From positions 1 to 9,444 of the forward strand of contig JAFEBC010000322.1 in NCBI GenBank assembly GCA_018266095.1: a stretch of DNA of 9,444 nucleotides, read 5' to 3'. This document shows, piece after piece, positions 1 to 6,691 of the stretch. This DNA is from Deltaproteobacteria bacterium (GTDB taxonomy: Bacteria; Myxococcota; Myxococcia; Myxococcales; 40CM-4-68-19). The notes under the pieces were generated by a model that was given only the letters and a program-made list of their open reading frames with translations, had not been told where the DNA came from and did not search any database. The translations under genes and the position numbers were made by a program. Every line of letters starts with the position of its first letter. Position 1 is the stretch's first letter.

Positions 1-1857
1 CTTCGGGGCGAGCGCGAGGATGCCGATCACGTCTGGGCCGGCGCGCAGGGGAACGCAGATCACCCTCGCACCCGGGAGCGTCTCGGTGCCGAGGCCCGCG
101 GGCCGGCCGAACTCGAACACCCAGCGCGCCACGCCGAGCTCGCTCGACTCCGAGGGGAAGTCGCCCACGCGCGCGCGCTCCTCGAGCGCACCGCCGGGCT
201 TCGCCAAGAGCACCGCCACGCCGCCGCCGAAGACCTCCGCGGCGTGCCGCGCCAGGATCTGCGCGGCGGCCTGCTCATCGTGCGCGCCGCCCAGCTCGCG
301 GCTCAGCGCGTACAACGACGCCGTGCGGGCCTCTCTCGCGCGCGCGTCCTGCTCTTGCCGCTGGATGCGCAGCATCAAGCTCGACAGGAGTGCGCCCACG
401 GCGAACATCATCGCGAACGTCAGCGTGTGGCGCGCGTCGGTGACCGCGAAGGTGAAGAAGGGCGGCACGAAGAAGAAGTCGTACGCGCCCACCGAGAGCG
501 CGGCGGCGAGCAGCGACGGGCCCCGGCCGAAGCGCAGCGCCGTCGCCATGATGACGATGAGGTAGACCATCACCAGATCAGGGAGGGCGAGCAGCGAGCG
601 CAGGAGCGCGGCCAGCGCGGTCGCGAGCGTCACCAGCACGGCGCTCCACACGTAGCCGCGCAAGGGAGAGGTCATCTCCAGAGGGCCGCGCGGATCGTCA
701 CGCGGCGGCTCGGAGGCATCGCCCGAGACCACCTGCACGTCGATGTCGCCGCTCCCGCGCACGATCTGGTCGAGGAACGAGCCGCGCAGGCGATCGATGA
801 GCCGCGCGTGCGTCGGCTTGCCCAGCATGAGCCGGGTCACGTCGTGCTTGCGCGCGTACTCGAGCAGCACCTCGCTCGGCCGCGCCCCCGAGAGCCGCAC
901 CACCTGCGCGCCGAGCGACTCCGCCAGCCGCAGGTGACCGTCGAGGCGCTCGCGATCCGCTGCGCCGAGCGGCACGCCGATGGGCTCCACCACCACCGCG
1001 GACCACGGCGCGCGCAGCCCGGCGGCCATGCGGCGGCCCGCACGCAGCACCTTCGCCGACTGCGGTGCAGGCCCGACGCACACCAGGATGCGCTCGGCGG
1101 CGGACCAGGTCTTGTCGATCGCGTGCGCGGCGCGGTGCGCCCGCACATCCGCGTCCACGCGCTCGGCCGTGCGCCGCAGGGCCAGCTCGCGCAGCGCCAG
1201 GAGGTTTCCGCGCTGGAAGAAGTTGCGCGCCGCCTGCTCCGCGCGCTCGCCGAGGTACACCTTGCCCTGCGCCAGGCGCTGCAGGAGCTCATCCGGCGGC
1301 AGGTCGACCAGCTCGAGCTCGTCCGCGCGATCGAGCAGCGCGTCGGGCACCGTCTCCCGCACGCGCACGCCCGTCACCTGCGCCACCACGTCGTTCAGGC
1401 TCTCCACGTGCTGCACGTTGAGCGTCGTGTGCACGTCGATGCCCGCGTGGAGCAGGTCGAGGACGTCCTGGTGCCGCTTGGCGTGCTGCAGCCCGGGCGC
1501 GTTGGTGTGCGCGAGCTCGTCGAGCAGCAGGACTTGTGGTCTGCGCGCCAGCGCGCGCTCCAGATCGAACTCCTCGAGCACCGTCCCGCGATGCTCCACG
1601 CGCCGCTTGGGGAGCACCTCGAGGCCCTGCAGGAGCGCCGCGGTCTCCGAGCGCCCGTGCGTCTCCGCGCAGCCGACGATCACGTCGACGCCCTGCGCGC
1701 GCAGCCGCCGCGCGGCCTCCAGCATCGCGTACGTCTTGCCCACGCCGGGCGCGAAGCCGAAGAAGACCTTGAGCCGCGCCCGCGACGCACGCTGCGCCTC
1801 GGCGGTCACCCGCTGGAGGAGCGCGTCCGGGTCCGGCCTGTGAGCGTCTTCGGCCAT
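1..1857 (-). CDS. kdpD: KdpD sensor histidine kinase, N-terminal 619 residues (3' end beyond window)
   Basis: KdpD is the membrane sensor kinase that, with the response regulator KdpE, switches on kdp expression when K+ is limiting. Visible domains, in order: the KdpD N-terminal domain with a Walker A motif GFAPGVGKT at residues 34-42, a Walker-B-like LLLDELAHTNAPG around 110-122, and the family signature DVHTTLNVQHVESLNDVV at about 141-158; a universal-stress-like domain at about 255-375; a DUF4118 four-helix membrane segment at about 402-495, including GYVWSAVL and the FFFVPPFFTFAV turn; then a GAF-like domain at about 520-619 containing ARWVFEFGRPAGLGT. The E. coli protein has about 894 residues, so the HisKA and HATPase modules (about 275 residues) are missing only because the window ends. 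The ATG at 1857 gives the usual short N-terminus before the Walker A motif. It lies 9 nt after the kdpC stop, and that spacer has no Shine-Dalgarno, which suggests coupled, low-level translation. Confidence 0.95.
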   Translation of the reverse strand, partial: MAEDAHRPDPDALLQRVTAEAQRASRARLKVFFGFAPGVGKTYAMLEAARRLRAQGVDVIVGCAETHGRSETAALLQGLEVLPKRRVEHRGTVLEEFDLERALARRPQVLLLDELAHTNAPGLQHAKRHQDVLDLLHAGIDVHTTLNVQHVESLNDVVAQVTGVRVRETVPDALLDRADELELVDLPPDELLQRLAQGKVYLGERAEQAARNFFQRGNLLALRELALRRTAERVDADVRAHRAAHAIDKTWSAAERILVCVGPAPQSAKVLRAGRRMAAGLRAPWSAVVVEPIGVPLGAADRERLDGHLRLAESLGAQVVRLSGARPSEVLLEYARKHDVTRLMLGKPTHARLIDRLRGSFLDQIVRGSGDIDVQVVSGDASEPPRDDPRGPLEMTSPLRGYVWSAVLVTLATALAALLRSLLALPDLVMVYLIVIMATALRFGRGPSLLAAALSVGAYDFFFVPPFFTFAVTDARHTLTFAMMFAVGALLSSLMLRIQRQEQDARAREARTASLYALSRELGGAHDEQAAAQILARHAAEVFGGGVAVLLAKPGGALEERARVGDFPSESSELGVARWVFEFGRPAGLGTETLPGARVICVPLRAGPDVIGILALAPK

Positions 1858-1866
1858 GCGCGGAGG
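1858..1866 (-). promoter_or_regulatory. kdpC-kdpD spacer lacking a Shine-Dalgarno
   Basis: Read on the minus strand, the junction is TGA CCTCCGCGC ATG. The other two 9-nt spacers of the operon start with AGG and have purine-rich Shine-Dalgarno cores. This one carries CCTCC, the complement of a Shine-Dalgarno. KdpD synthesis therefore probably depends on termination-reinitiation after kdpC, which would keep the sensor scarce relative to the transporter. The sequence is directly visible; the expression effect is inferred. Confidence 0.5.
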
Positions 1867-2475
1867 TCATTGTCTCATGTTGGTGCCCGCGTGCGCTGGC
1901 GGGTGCGCCAACCTCTGCAGCGCGCGGTTGAGCAGCACCACGTTGACGCGCGGCTCGCCCAAGAGACCGAACGTGCGCGGCTCGACCGCGGCCAGCACCA
2001 GCGCGCGCACACGCGCCTCCTCGAGGAGGTTCAAGCGCGCCACACGCGGCACCTGGAAGAGCGCGGCCGCGGGGCTCACGTGCGGATCCAGACCGCTCGC
2101 CGAGGTGGTGACGAGGTCGATCGGGATCGGCGCCGCGTTGCCTGGATCCGCTTCGCGCAGCGCCCGCACGCGCGCCTTCACCGCGTCCACGAGCGCGGGG
2201 TTCGTGGGCCCGAGATTCGACGCGTTCGAGCTCGCGGCGTTGCACCCGTTCGGCGTGGTCGCCGACGGGCGGCCCCAGAACACGCGCGGATCGCTGAAGC
2301 ATTGTCCGATGAGCTCCGACGCGACCGCGCGCCCCTCCTCCACCACCAGCGAGCCGCGCGCCTGGTGCGGAAACAGGAGCAGCGACGCGCCCGTCACCAG
2401 CAAGGGATAGAGCGCTCCGGTGAGCAGCGTCATCAGCGCGAGCATCACCGCCGCGGGCCTCAGTTGCGTGAACAT
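1867..2475 (-). CDS. kdpC: KdpC, accessory subunit of the K+-transporting ATPase
   Basis: KdpC is the single-span subunit that stabilises the KdpFABC complex and is thought to raise the affinity of KdpB for ATP. The 202-residue product is close to the usual length (about 190 in E. coli). It has one N-terminal membrane helix at about residues 8-34 (MLALMTLLTGALYPLLVTG). The family motifs follow: SELIGQ with FWGRPSAT, the Asn/Ser-rich NAASSNASNLGPTNP, PIPIDLVTTSASGLDPHVSPAAA, and a C-terminal VNVVLLNRAL. The bulk should lie on the periplasmic side. The ATG at 2475 is preceded by AAGGAG overlapping the kdpB stop codon, which supports this start. No damage is seen. It sits 9 nt after kdpB and 9 nt before kdpD. 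Confidence 0.97.
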   Translation of the reverse strand: MFTQLRPAAVMLALMTLLTGALYPLLVTGASLLLFPHQARGSLVVEEGRAVASELIGQCFSDPRVFWGRPSATTPNGCNAASSNASNLGPTNPALVDAVKARVRALREADPGNAAPIPIDLVTTSASGLDPHVSPAAALFQVPRVARLNLLEEARVRALVLAAVEPRTFGLLGEPRVNVVLLNRALQRLAHPPAHAGTNMRQ

Positions 2476-2479
2476 GGCG

Positions 2480-2485
2480 CTCCTT
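2480..2485 (-). promoter_or_regulatory. Ribosome binding site of kdpC, overlapping the kdpB stop
   Basis: The minus strand reads TGAAGGAGCGCCATG. The AAGGAG core shares its first A with the last base of the kdpB TGA and sits 4 nt before the kdpC ATG. Ribosomes finishing kdpB therefore terminate on the kdpC initiation site, a typical coupling arrangement that helps balance KdpB and KdpC. Confidence 0.75.
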
Positions 2486-4560
2486 CAGCCCACGCCGAGC
2501 GCGCCGAGCGCGAGGTCGATGAGCTTGATGCAGGGGAACGGCAGCACCACGCCGCCCAGGCCGTAGACGAGCAGGTTGTTGCGCAGGAGCTCCGGCGCCG
2601 GGAGGGCGCGCACCTTGATCCCGCGCAGCGCGAGCGGGATGAGCGCCACGATGATGAGCGCGTTGAAGATCACGGCCGAGAGCACGGCGGAGCGCGGCGA
2701 GTGCAGGCCCATCACGTCGAGCTGACCGAGGATCGGATACGTGCCCGCGAACGCCGCGGGGATGATGGCGAAGTACTTGGCCACGTCGTTGGCGATGCTG
2801 AACGTGGTCAACGCGCCGCGCGTCATCAACATCTGCTTCCCGATCTCCACCACCTGCAGCAGCTTGGTCGGGTTCGAGTCGAGGTCGACCATGTTGCCGG
2901 CCTCCTTCGCGGCCTGCGTGCCCGTGTTCATCGCCACGGCCACGTCGGCCTGCGCCAGCGCGGGCGCGTCGTTGGTGCCATCGCCCGTCATCGCCACGAG
3001 GTGACCCTGCTGCTGCTGCGCGCGGATCATCGCCAGCTTGGCCTCGGGCGTGGCCTCAGCGAGGAAGTCGTCGACGCCTGCTTCGGCCGCGATCGCGGCG
3101 GCCGTGAGCGGGTTGTCTCCCGTGATCATCACGGTGCGGATGCCGATGCGGCGCAGCTCGGCGAAGCGCTCGCGGATGCCGCCCTTCACGATGTCCTGGA
3201 GCTGCACCACGCCCAAGATGCGCGCGCCCTCGGCCACCACCAGCGGCGTCGCGCCCTGCCTCGCCACCTGATCGATCGACGCGCGGACCTCCAACGGAAA
3301 CGGCTGCGCGCTCGCGCGCACCAGACGTTCGATCGCGTCGCCCGCGCCCTTGCGGATGCTGCGCGCGCCCAGGTCGATTCCGCTCATGCGCGTCTGCGCG
3401 GTGAAGGGCACGAAGGTCGCGTCGCGCGTGGACACCTGGCGCGCGCGCTCGCCGAGCAACTTGCGCGCGAGCGACACGATGCTGCGGCCCTCCGGCGTCT
3501 CGTCGGCGAGCGAGGACAGGAGCGCGGCCTCGGCGAGCTGCGCTTCGGTGACGCCAGGCGCGGGGAGAAAGCGCGTCGCCTCGCGGTTGCCCAGCGTGAT
3601 GGTGCCGGTCTTGTCGAGCAGGAGCACGTCTACGTCGCCCGCGGCCTCGACCGCGCGTCCCGAGGTGGCGATCACGTTCGCCTGGATCATGCGGTCCATG
3701 CCCGCGATGCCGATCGCAGACAACAGGCCGCCGATGGTGGTCGGGATCAGGCACACGAGGAGCGCGACCAGCACCGTCAGACTCACCGGCTCGCCCTGCC
3801 CCGAGGCCTGCACCGCGTACTGCGAGAACGGCCACAGCGTCACCGTCGCCAGGAGGAAGATCAGCGTCAGGCCCGCGAGCAGGATGTCGAGCGCGATCTC
3901 GTTCGGCGTCTTCTGCCGGCGCGCGCCTTCGACCATCGCGATCATGCGGTCGAGGAAGGTCTGACCGGGCTCCGCCGTGATGCGCACGATGAGCCAATCC
4001 GAGAGCACTCGCGTCCCGCCCGTCACCGCGCTGCGATCGCCGCCGCTCTCGCGGATCACCGGCGCGCTCTCGCCCGTGATTGCGCTCTCGTCCACGGAGG
4101 CGACGCCCTCGATGACCTCGCCGTCGCACGGGATCTGCTCGCCCGCGTTCACCAGCACGAGGTCGCCCTTGCGCAGCCGCGCCGACGCGATCTCTTCCTG
4201 CGCCGCGTCGCGCCGGGGCGCCGACAACCTGCGCGCGCCCACCTCCTGCCTCGCCTTGCGCAGCGTGTCCGCCTGCGCCTTGCCGCGGCCCTCGGCCATC
4301 GCCTCGGCGAAGTTGGCGAAGAGCACCGTGAACCACAGCCAGAGGGAGATGCCGAGCGTGAACGACGCGCGCTGATCGCTGTGTCCGGTGACGAGCGCGT
4401 GCAGGAACAAGAGCGTGGTGAACGCGCTGCCGATCTCCACCACGAACATCACCGGGTTCTTGATCATGCGCGCGGGCGAGAGCTTGCCGAGCGCGTCGAT
4501 CATGGCGATGCGCACGAGGCGGCTCTCGAAGAGCGGACGCGCGAGGGTGCGGCTGGTCAT
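2485..4560 (-). CDS. kdpB: KdpB, P-type ATPase subunit of the K+ pump
   Basis: KdpB hydrolyses ATP through a phospho-aspartate intermediate to drive K+ uptake through KdpA. The 691-residue product (E. coli 682) contains the phosphorylation motif DKTGT at 316-320, with D316 as the phosphorylated residue. It also has the actuator TGES at 162-165, the hinge TGDGTNDAP at 525-533, and the membrane helix motif IPTTIGGLL at 272-280. Nucleotide-domain residues known from E. coli (F377, K395) correspond to F386 in FTAQTRMSG and K404 in RKGAGDAI. The intramembrane charged pair D583/K586 corresponds to D592/K595 in NDVAKYFAIIPA. S165 of TGES is equivalent to Ser162 of E. coli, whose phosphorylation inhibits the pump, so the same brake could exist here. 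The C-terminus has FPCIK where I expect about F-I/V-G-I-K. The ATG at 4560 follows AGAGGT, 9 nt after the kdpA stop. Confidence 0.98.
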   Translation of the reverse strand: MTSRTLARPLFESRLVRIAMIDALGKLSPARMIKNPVMFVVEIGSAFTTLLFLHALVTGHSDQRASFTLGISLWLWFTVLFANFAEAMAEGRGKAQADTLRKARQEVGARRLSAPRRDAAQEEIASARLRKGDLVLVNAGEQIPCDGEVIEGVASVDESAITGESAPVIRESGGDRSAVTGGTRVLSDWLIVRITAEPGQTFLDRMIAMVEGARRQKTPNEIALDILLAGLTLIFLLATVTLWPFSQYAVQASGQGEPVSLTVLVALLVCLIPTTIGGLLSAIGIAGMDRMIQANVIATSGRAVEAAGDVDVLLLDKTGTITLGNREATRFLPAPGVTEAQLAEAALLSSLADETPEGRSIVSLARKLLGERARQVSTRDATFVPFTAQTRMSGIDLGARSIRKGAGDAIERLVRASAQPFPLEVRASIDQVARQGATPLVVAEGARILGVVQLQDIVKGGIRERFAELRRIGIRTVMITGDNPLTAAAIAAEAGVDDFLAEATPEAKLAMIRAQQQQGHLVAMTGDGTNDAPALAQADVAVAMNTGTQAAKEAGNMVDLDSNPTKLLQVVEIGKQMLMTRGALTTFSIANDVAKYFAIIPAAFAGTYPILGQLDVMGLHSPRSAVLSAVIFNALIIVALIPLALRGIKVRALPAPELLRNNLLVYGLGGVVLPFPCIKLIDLALGALGVG

Positions 4561-4569
4561 GGCAGACCT

Positions 4570-6315
4570 CTAGGGCAGCGCCGCGCGGGACAACTCCTCG
4601 ACCACGGGGCCGAGCGCGAGCGCAGGGATGAAGGTGAGCGCGCCGACGAGCAGCACCGTGCCCGTGAGCAGCGTGACGAAGAGCGGACCGTGCGTGGGCA
4701 AGGTCCCGGCGCTCGCGGGGACACGCTTCTTCTGCTCCAGCGAGCCCGCCATCGCCAGCACGGGGATGATGACCCAGTAGCGCCCGATCAGCATGCAGAC
4801 CCCGATGGCGAACGTGTAGAACGTGCCGCTCGCGGTCAGGCCGCCGAACGCCGAGCCGTTGTTGTGCGCGCCGGACGAGAACGCGTAGAGCAGCTCGCTG
4901 AAGCCGTGCGCGCCCGGATTTCCCAGCGGAGACGTCCCTGCGCTGGTGACCGATGCGAGCGCGGCGCCGAGCAGCGTGGCGAGCGGCGGCAGCAGCAGCA
5001 CCAAGGCCGACATCTTCACCTCGAAGGCCTCGATCTTCTTGCCGAGATACTCGGGCGTGCGGCCCACCATCAGGCCCGCGATGAACACGGCGATGAGCGC
5101 GTACACGAGCATCCCGTAGAGGCCCGAGCCGACGCCGCCGAAGACCACCTCGCCGAGCTGGATGAGCCACAACGGGATGAGCCCGCCGAGCGGCGTGAAG
5201 CTGTCGTGCATCGCGTTGACCGAGCCGTTCGAGGCGGCGGTGGTGGCCGTGGCCCAGAGCGCGCTGCCGGTGATGCCGAAGCGCACCTCCTTGCCCTCGG
5301 CGTTGCCGCCAGCCTGCTCCGCGCTGACCTCCTGATCGACGCCGAGCCGCGCCAGGAGCGGGTTTGCGCGCTGTTCGGCCGCGACGCAGCCGAACGCGAG
5401 CGGCGCGAAGATGACCATCATCGCCGCGAAGAGCGCGACCCCCTGACGCTTGTCCTGCACCAGCGCGCCGAAGGTGAAGCACAGCGCCGCGGGCAAGAGG
5501 AGGATCGCCAGGAGCTCGAGCAGGTTCGACAGCGGCGTCGGGTTCTCGAGCGGGTGCGCGCTGTTGGCGTTGAAGTAGCCGCCGCCGTTGGTGCCGAGCT
5601 CCTTGATCGCCACCTGCGACGCGACGGGCCCGAGCGCGATCTCCTGCGTGGTGAGCGCGCCTGCCGCTCCCTGCTGCGAGTCCGCGAGCGCGACCGTCGC
5701 GTGGCCCTCGAACGTCTGCACCACGCCCTGCGAGACCAGCGCCAGCGCGAGCACGAGCGAGAGCGGCAAGAGCACGTACACGAGCGAGCGCACCAGATCC
5801 GCCCAGAAGTTGCCGATCGTCTTCGCCTGGGCGCGCGAGAACCCGCGGACCAGCGCCAGCAGCACCGCGATCCCGCTGGCCGCCGAAGCGAAGTTCTGCA
5901 CCGTCAGCGCCAGCATCTGCGTGAGGTGGCTCATCGTCGCCTCGCCGCCGTAGGCCTGCCAGTTGGTGTTGGTGGCGAACGAGACCGCGGTGTTGAACGA
6001 GACCTCTGGCGACACCGCGGGTAGCGACGCCGGGTTGAGCGGCAAGACCGCCTGCAGCCGCTGCAGCGCGTAGACCGCGAGCGCTCCCAGCAGGTTGAAC
6101 CAGAGCACCGCGAGCGCGTACGCGGGCCAGGTCATCTCCTCCTCGCTGCGAGGGCCCGTGAGCCGCAGGAGCGAGCGCTCGAGCGGACCGAGCACGCGCT
6201 GGGAGAGCGTGGCCTCGCCGCTGAACACGCGCGCCAGGAACGAGCCCAGCGGCACCGCCAGGAGCGTGAGCGCGACGAGATACACCGCGCACTGCGCGAG
6301 CGCGTTGCCCGTCAT
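4570..6315 (-). CDS. kdpA: KdpA, K+-binding and translocating subunit
   Basis: KdpA is the K+-channel-like subunit (superfamily of K+ transporters) that selects and passes K+ in the KdpFABC complex. The 581-residue product (E. coli 557) is strongly hydrophobic, with about ten membrane helices. All four selectivity-filter segments are visible: TNTNWQAYGGE at about 115-125, GTNGGGYFNANSAHP at 241-255, TTAASNGSVNAMHDS at about 358-372, and SGAHNNGSAFGG at 481-492. Other landmarks are GKEVRFGITGSALWA and VGRTPEYLGKKIEAFE. I chose the ATG at 6315 because it gives the family N-terminus, follows an AGAGG Shine-Dalgarno, and overlaps the kdpF stop as ATGA. A longer in-frame start at 6420 exists, but the 35 residues it adds are Arg-rich and come from kdpF read out of frame. 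KdpB follows 9 nt downstream. Confidence 0.97.
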   Translation of the reverse strand: MTGNALAQCAVYLVALTLLAVPLGSFLARVFSGEATLSQRVLGPLERSLLRLTGPRSEEEMTWPAYALAVLWFNLLGALAVYALQRLQAVLPLNPASLPAVSPEVSFNTAVSFATNTNWQAYGGEATMSHLTQMLALTVQNFASAASGIAVLLALVRGFSRAQAKTIGNFWADLVRSLVYVLLPLSLVLALALVSQGVVQTFEGHATVALADSQQGAAGALTTQEIALGPVASQVAIKELGTNGGGYFNANSAHPLENPTPLSNLLELLAILLLPAALCFTFGALVQDKRQGVALFAAMMVIFAPLAFGCVAAEQRANPLLARLGVDQEVSAEQAGGNAEGKEVRFGITGSALWATATTAASNGSVNAMHDSFTPLGGLIPLWLIQLGEVVFGGVGSGLYGMLVYALIAVFIAGLMVGRTPEYLGKKIEAFEVKMSALVLLLPPLATLLGAALASVTSAGTSPLGNPGAHGFSELLYAFSSGAHNNGSAFGGLTASGTFYTFAIGVCMLIGRYWVIIPVLAMAGSLEQKKRVPASAGTLPTHGPLFVTLLTGTVLLVGALTFIPALALGPVVEELSRAALP

Positions 6316-6404
6316 TGCAGCCTCTCGGGCGCGAGCAGCGCGAAGAGGAGGTACGCGAACAGCCCGAGCGCCAAGGCGGCGCCGATGAGGACGAGCGCGC
6401 TCAT
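6312..6404 (-). CDS. kdpF: KdpF, small stabilising subunit
   Basis: This 30-residue ORF begins MSALVLIGAALALG, continues with a hydrophobic stretch containing YLLFALL, and ends APERLQ. Length, a single membrane helix, the Y-L-x-x-A-L core and the short charged tail ending in a proline-glutamate region match KdpF, the 29-residue E. coli subunit that stabilises the KdpABC complex in the membrane. Its position directly before kdpA settles the call. Its TGA overlaps the kdpA ATG (ATGA). Its own ATG overlaps the stop of the preceding 28-residue ORF in the same way. The region before its start has no clear Shine-Dalgarno, so its translation probably depends on that upstream ORF. It is short enough to be missed by automatic gene calling. 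Confidence 0.92.
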   Translation of the reverse strand: MSALVLIGAALALGLFAYLLFALLAPERLQ

Positions 6405-6487
6405 CGCGACAACCGCTCACACAGGCGCACGAAGGCCGCGCTCAGCGCGAAGAAGCCGACGATCACTGCCAGGGAGACCGCATCCAT
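6401..6487 (-). CDS. 28-residue predicted membrane peptide, first gene of the kdp operon
   Basis: The ORF starts MDAVSLAVIV, has a single hydrophobic helix (about residues 4-20) and ends FVRLCERLSR. Support for it being real comes from three things. Its TGA overlaps the kdpF ATG as ATGA, exactly the arrangement seen between kdpF and kdpA. It is the first ORF after the putative kdp promoter. Its short tail of the form R-L-C-E-R-L resembles small unnamed ORFs that I recall lying before kdpF in other bacteria; that recollection could not be checked here. It may be an extra small subunit, a regulator of the pump, or mainly a leader that couples translation of kdpF. There is no Shine-Dalgarno before its ATG. 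An alternative ATG 4 nt downstream (6483) is in another frame and gives nothing recognisable. Confidence 0.75.
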   Translation of the reverse strand: MDAVSLAVIVGFFALSAAFVRLCERLSR

Positions 6488-6498
6488 GCGGCCGGGTG

Positions 6499-6527
6499 TA
6501 CGCGCCGGCGCGGCAACGAAGGGTCAA
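6499..6527 (-). promoter_or_regulatory. Putative sigma-70-like promoter of the kdp operon
   Basis: On the minus strand a TTGACC -35-like hexamer (6522-6527, 5 of 6 matches to TTGACA) lies about 35 nt before the first ATG. At a 17-nt spacing the -10 position reads CGCGTA, a poor match; small shifts in spacing do not give a better one. A weak -10 fits an activator-dependent promoter such as kdp. A start site at about 6492 would leave only a few untranslated bases, consistent with the missing Shine-Dalgarno of the first ORF. The call rests mainly on position. Confidence 0.4.
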
Positions 6528-6542
6528 GAGCGCGTGGCCCGG

Positions 6543-6560
6543 CATCAAGAAGTCATCAAG
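6543..6560 (-). promoter_or_regulatory. 7-bp direct repeat with 11-bp period, candidate KdpE site
   Basis: The minus strand reads CTTGATG ACTT CTTGATG: two identical 7-bp half-sites separated by 4 bp. OmpR/PhoB-family regulators, including KdpE, bind as head-to-tail dimers to tandem half-sites, and a 7+4 layout is that of the PhoB box. The repeat ends 15 nt upstream of the -35-like hexamer, close to where KdpE binds upstream of the E. coli kdp promoter. The half-site sequence itself is not the T-rich E. coli one. Identity of the binding protein is inferred. Confidence 0.5.
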
Positions 6561-6691
6561 GTGCAGCGCCGGAGGCTCGAGCCGCACGCCCTGGCCGCGT
6601 ACAAGAGAACGAGCGCGCCACCTCGTGAGAGATGACGCGCCCGGCTCGCACTTCTCCGCGCAGCGCCAGGCCGCGCGGTTCGCGGGAAGAG

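Larger units (their letters stand above)
6488..6691. other. Intergenic region between the lipoprotein gene and the kdp operon
   Basis: No supportable gene lies here; the open frames crossing it are Arg-rich and appear to be by-products of high GC. It contains the phased direct repeat and promoter-like elements listed separately. Close to the lipoprotein stop there is a 6-bp inverted repeat, CCGCGC/GCGCGG, at 6656-6678 with an 11-nt loop. It could end lipoprotein transcription, but no T-run follows it and such repeats are common at this base composition. Confidence 0.6.

Noticed and set aside
1289..2302. A 337-codon minus-strand open frame
   Set aside because: It overlaps kdpC and the N-terminal part of kdpD in a different frame; Arg/Ala/Gly-rich low-complexity translation.
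244..6024. A 1926-codon open frame on the plus strand
   Set aside because: It runs antisense through kdpA, kdpB, kdpC and kdpD, which all have recognisable motifs. Its product is dominated by Arg, His, Glu, Asp and Ala with no domain. It stays open because the four real genes share a frame, owing to 9-nt spacers, at very high GC.
3056..6292. A 1078-codon minus-strand open frame
   Set aside because: It is an alternative frame of kdpA and kdpB, Arg/Gly/Ala-rich and without motifs, while the other frame gives both complete Kdp proteins.
6656..6678. Inverted repeat CCGCGC/GCGCGG as a terminator after the lipoprotein gene
   Set aside because: The stem is only 6 bp with an 11-nt loop and no T-run. 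Such repeats are expected by chance at this GC content, so it is not listed as a terminator.
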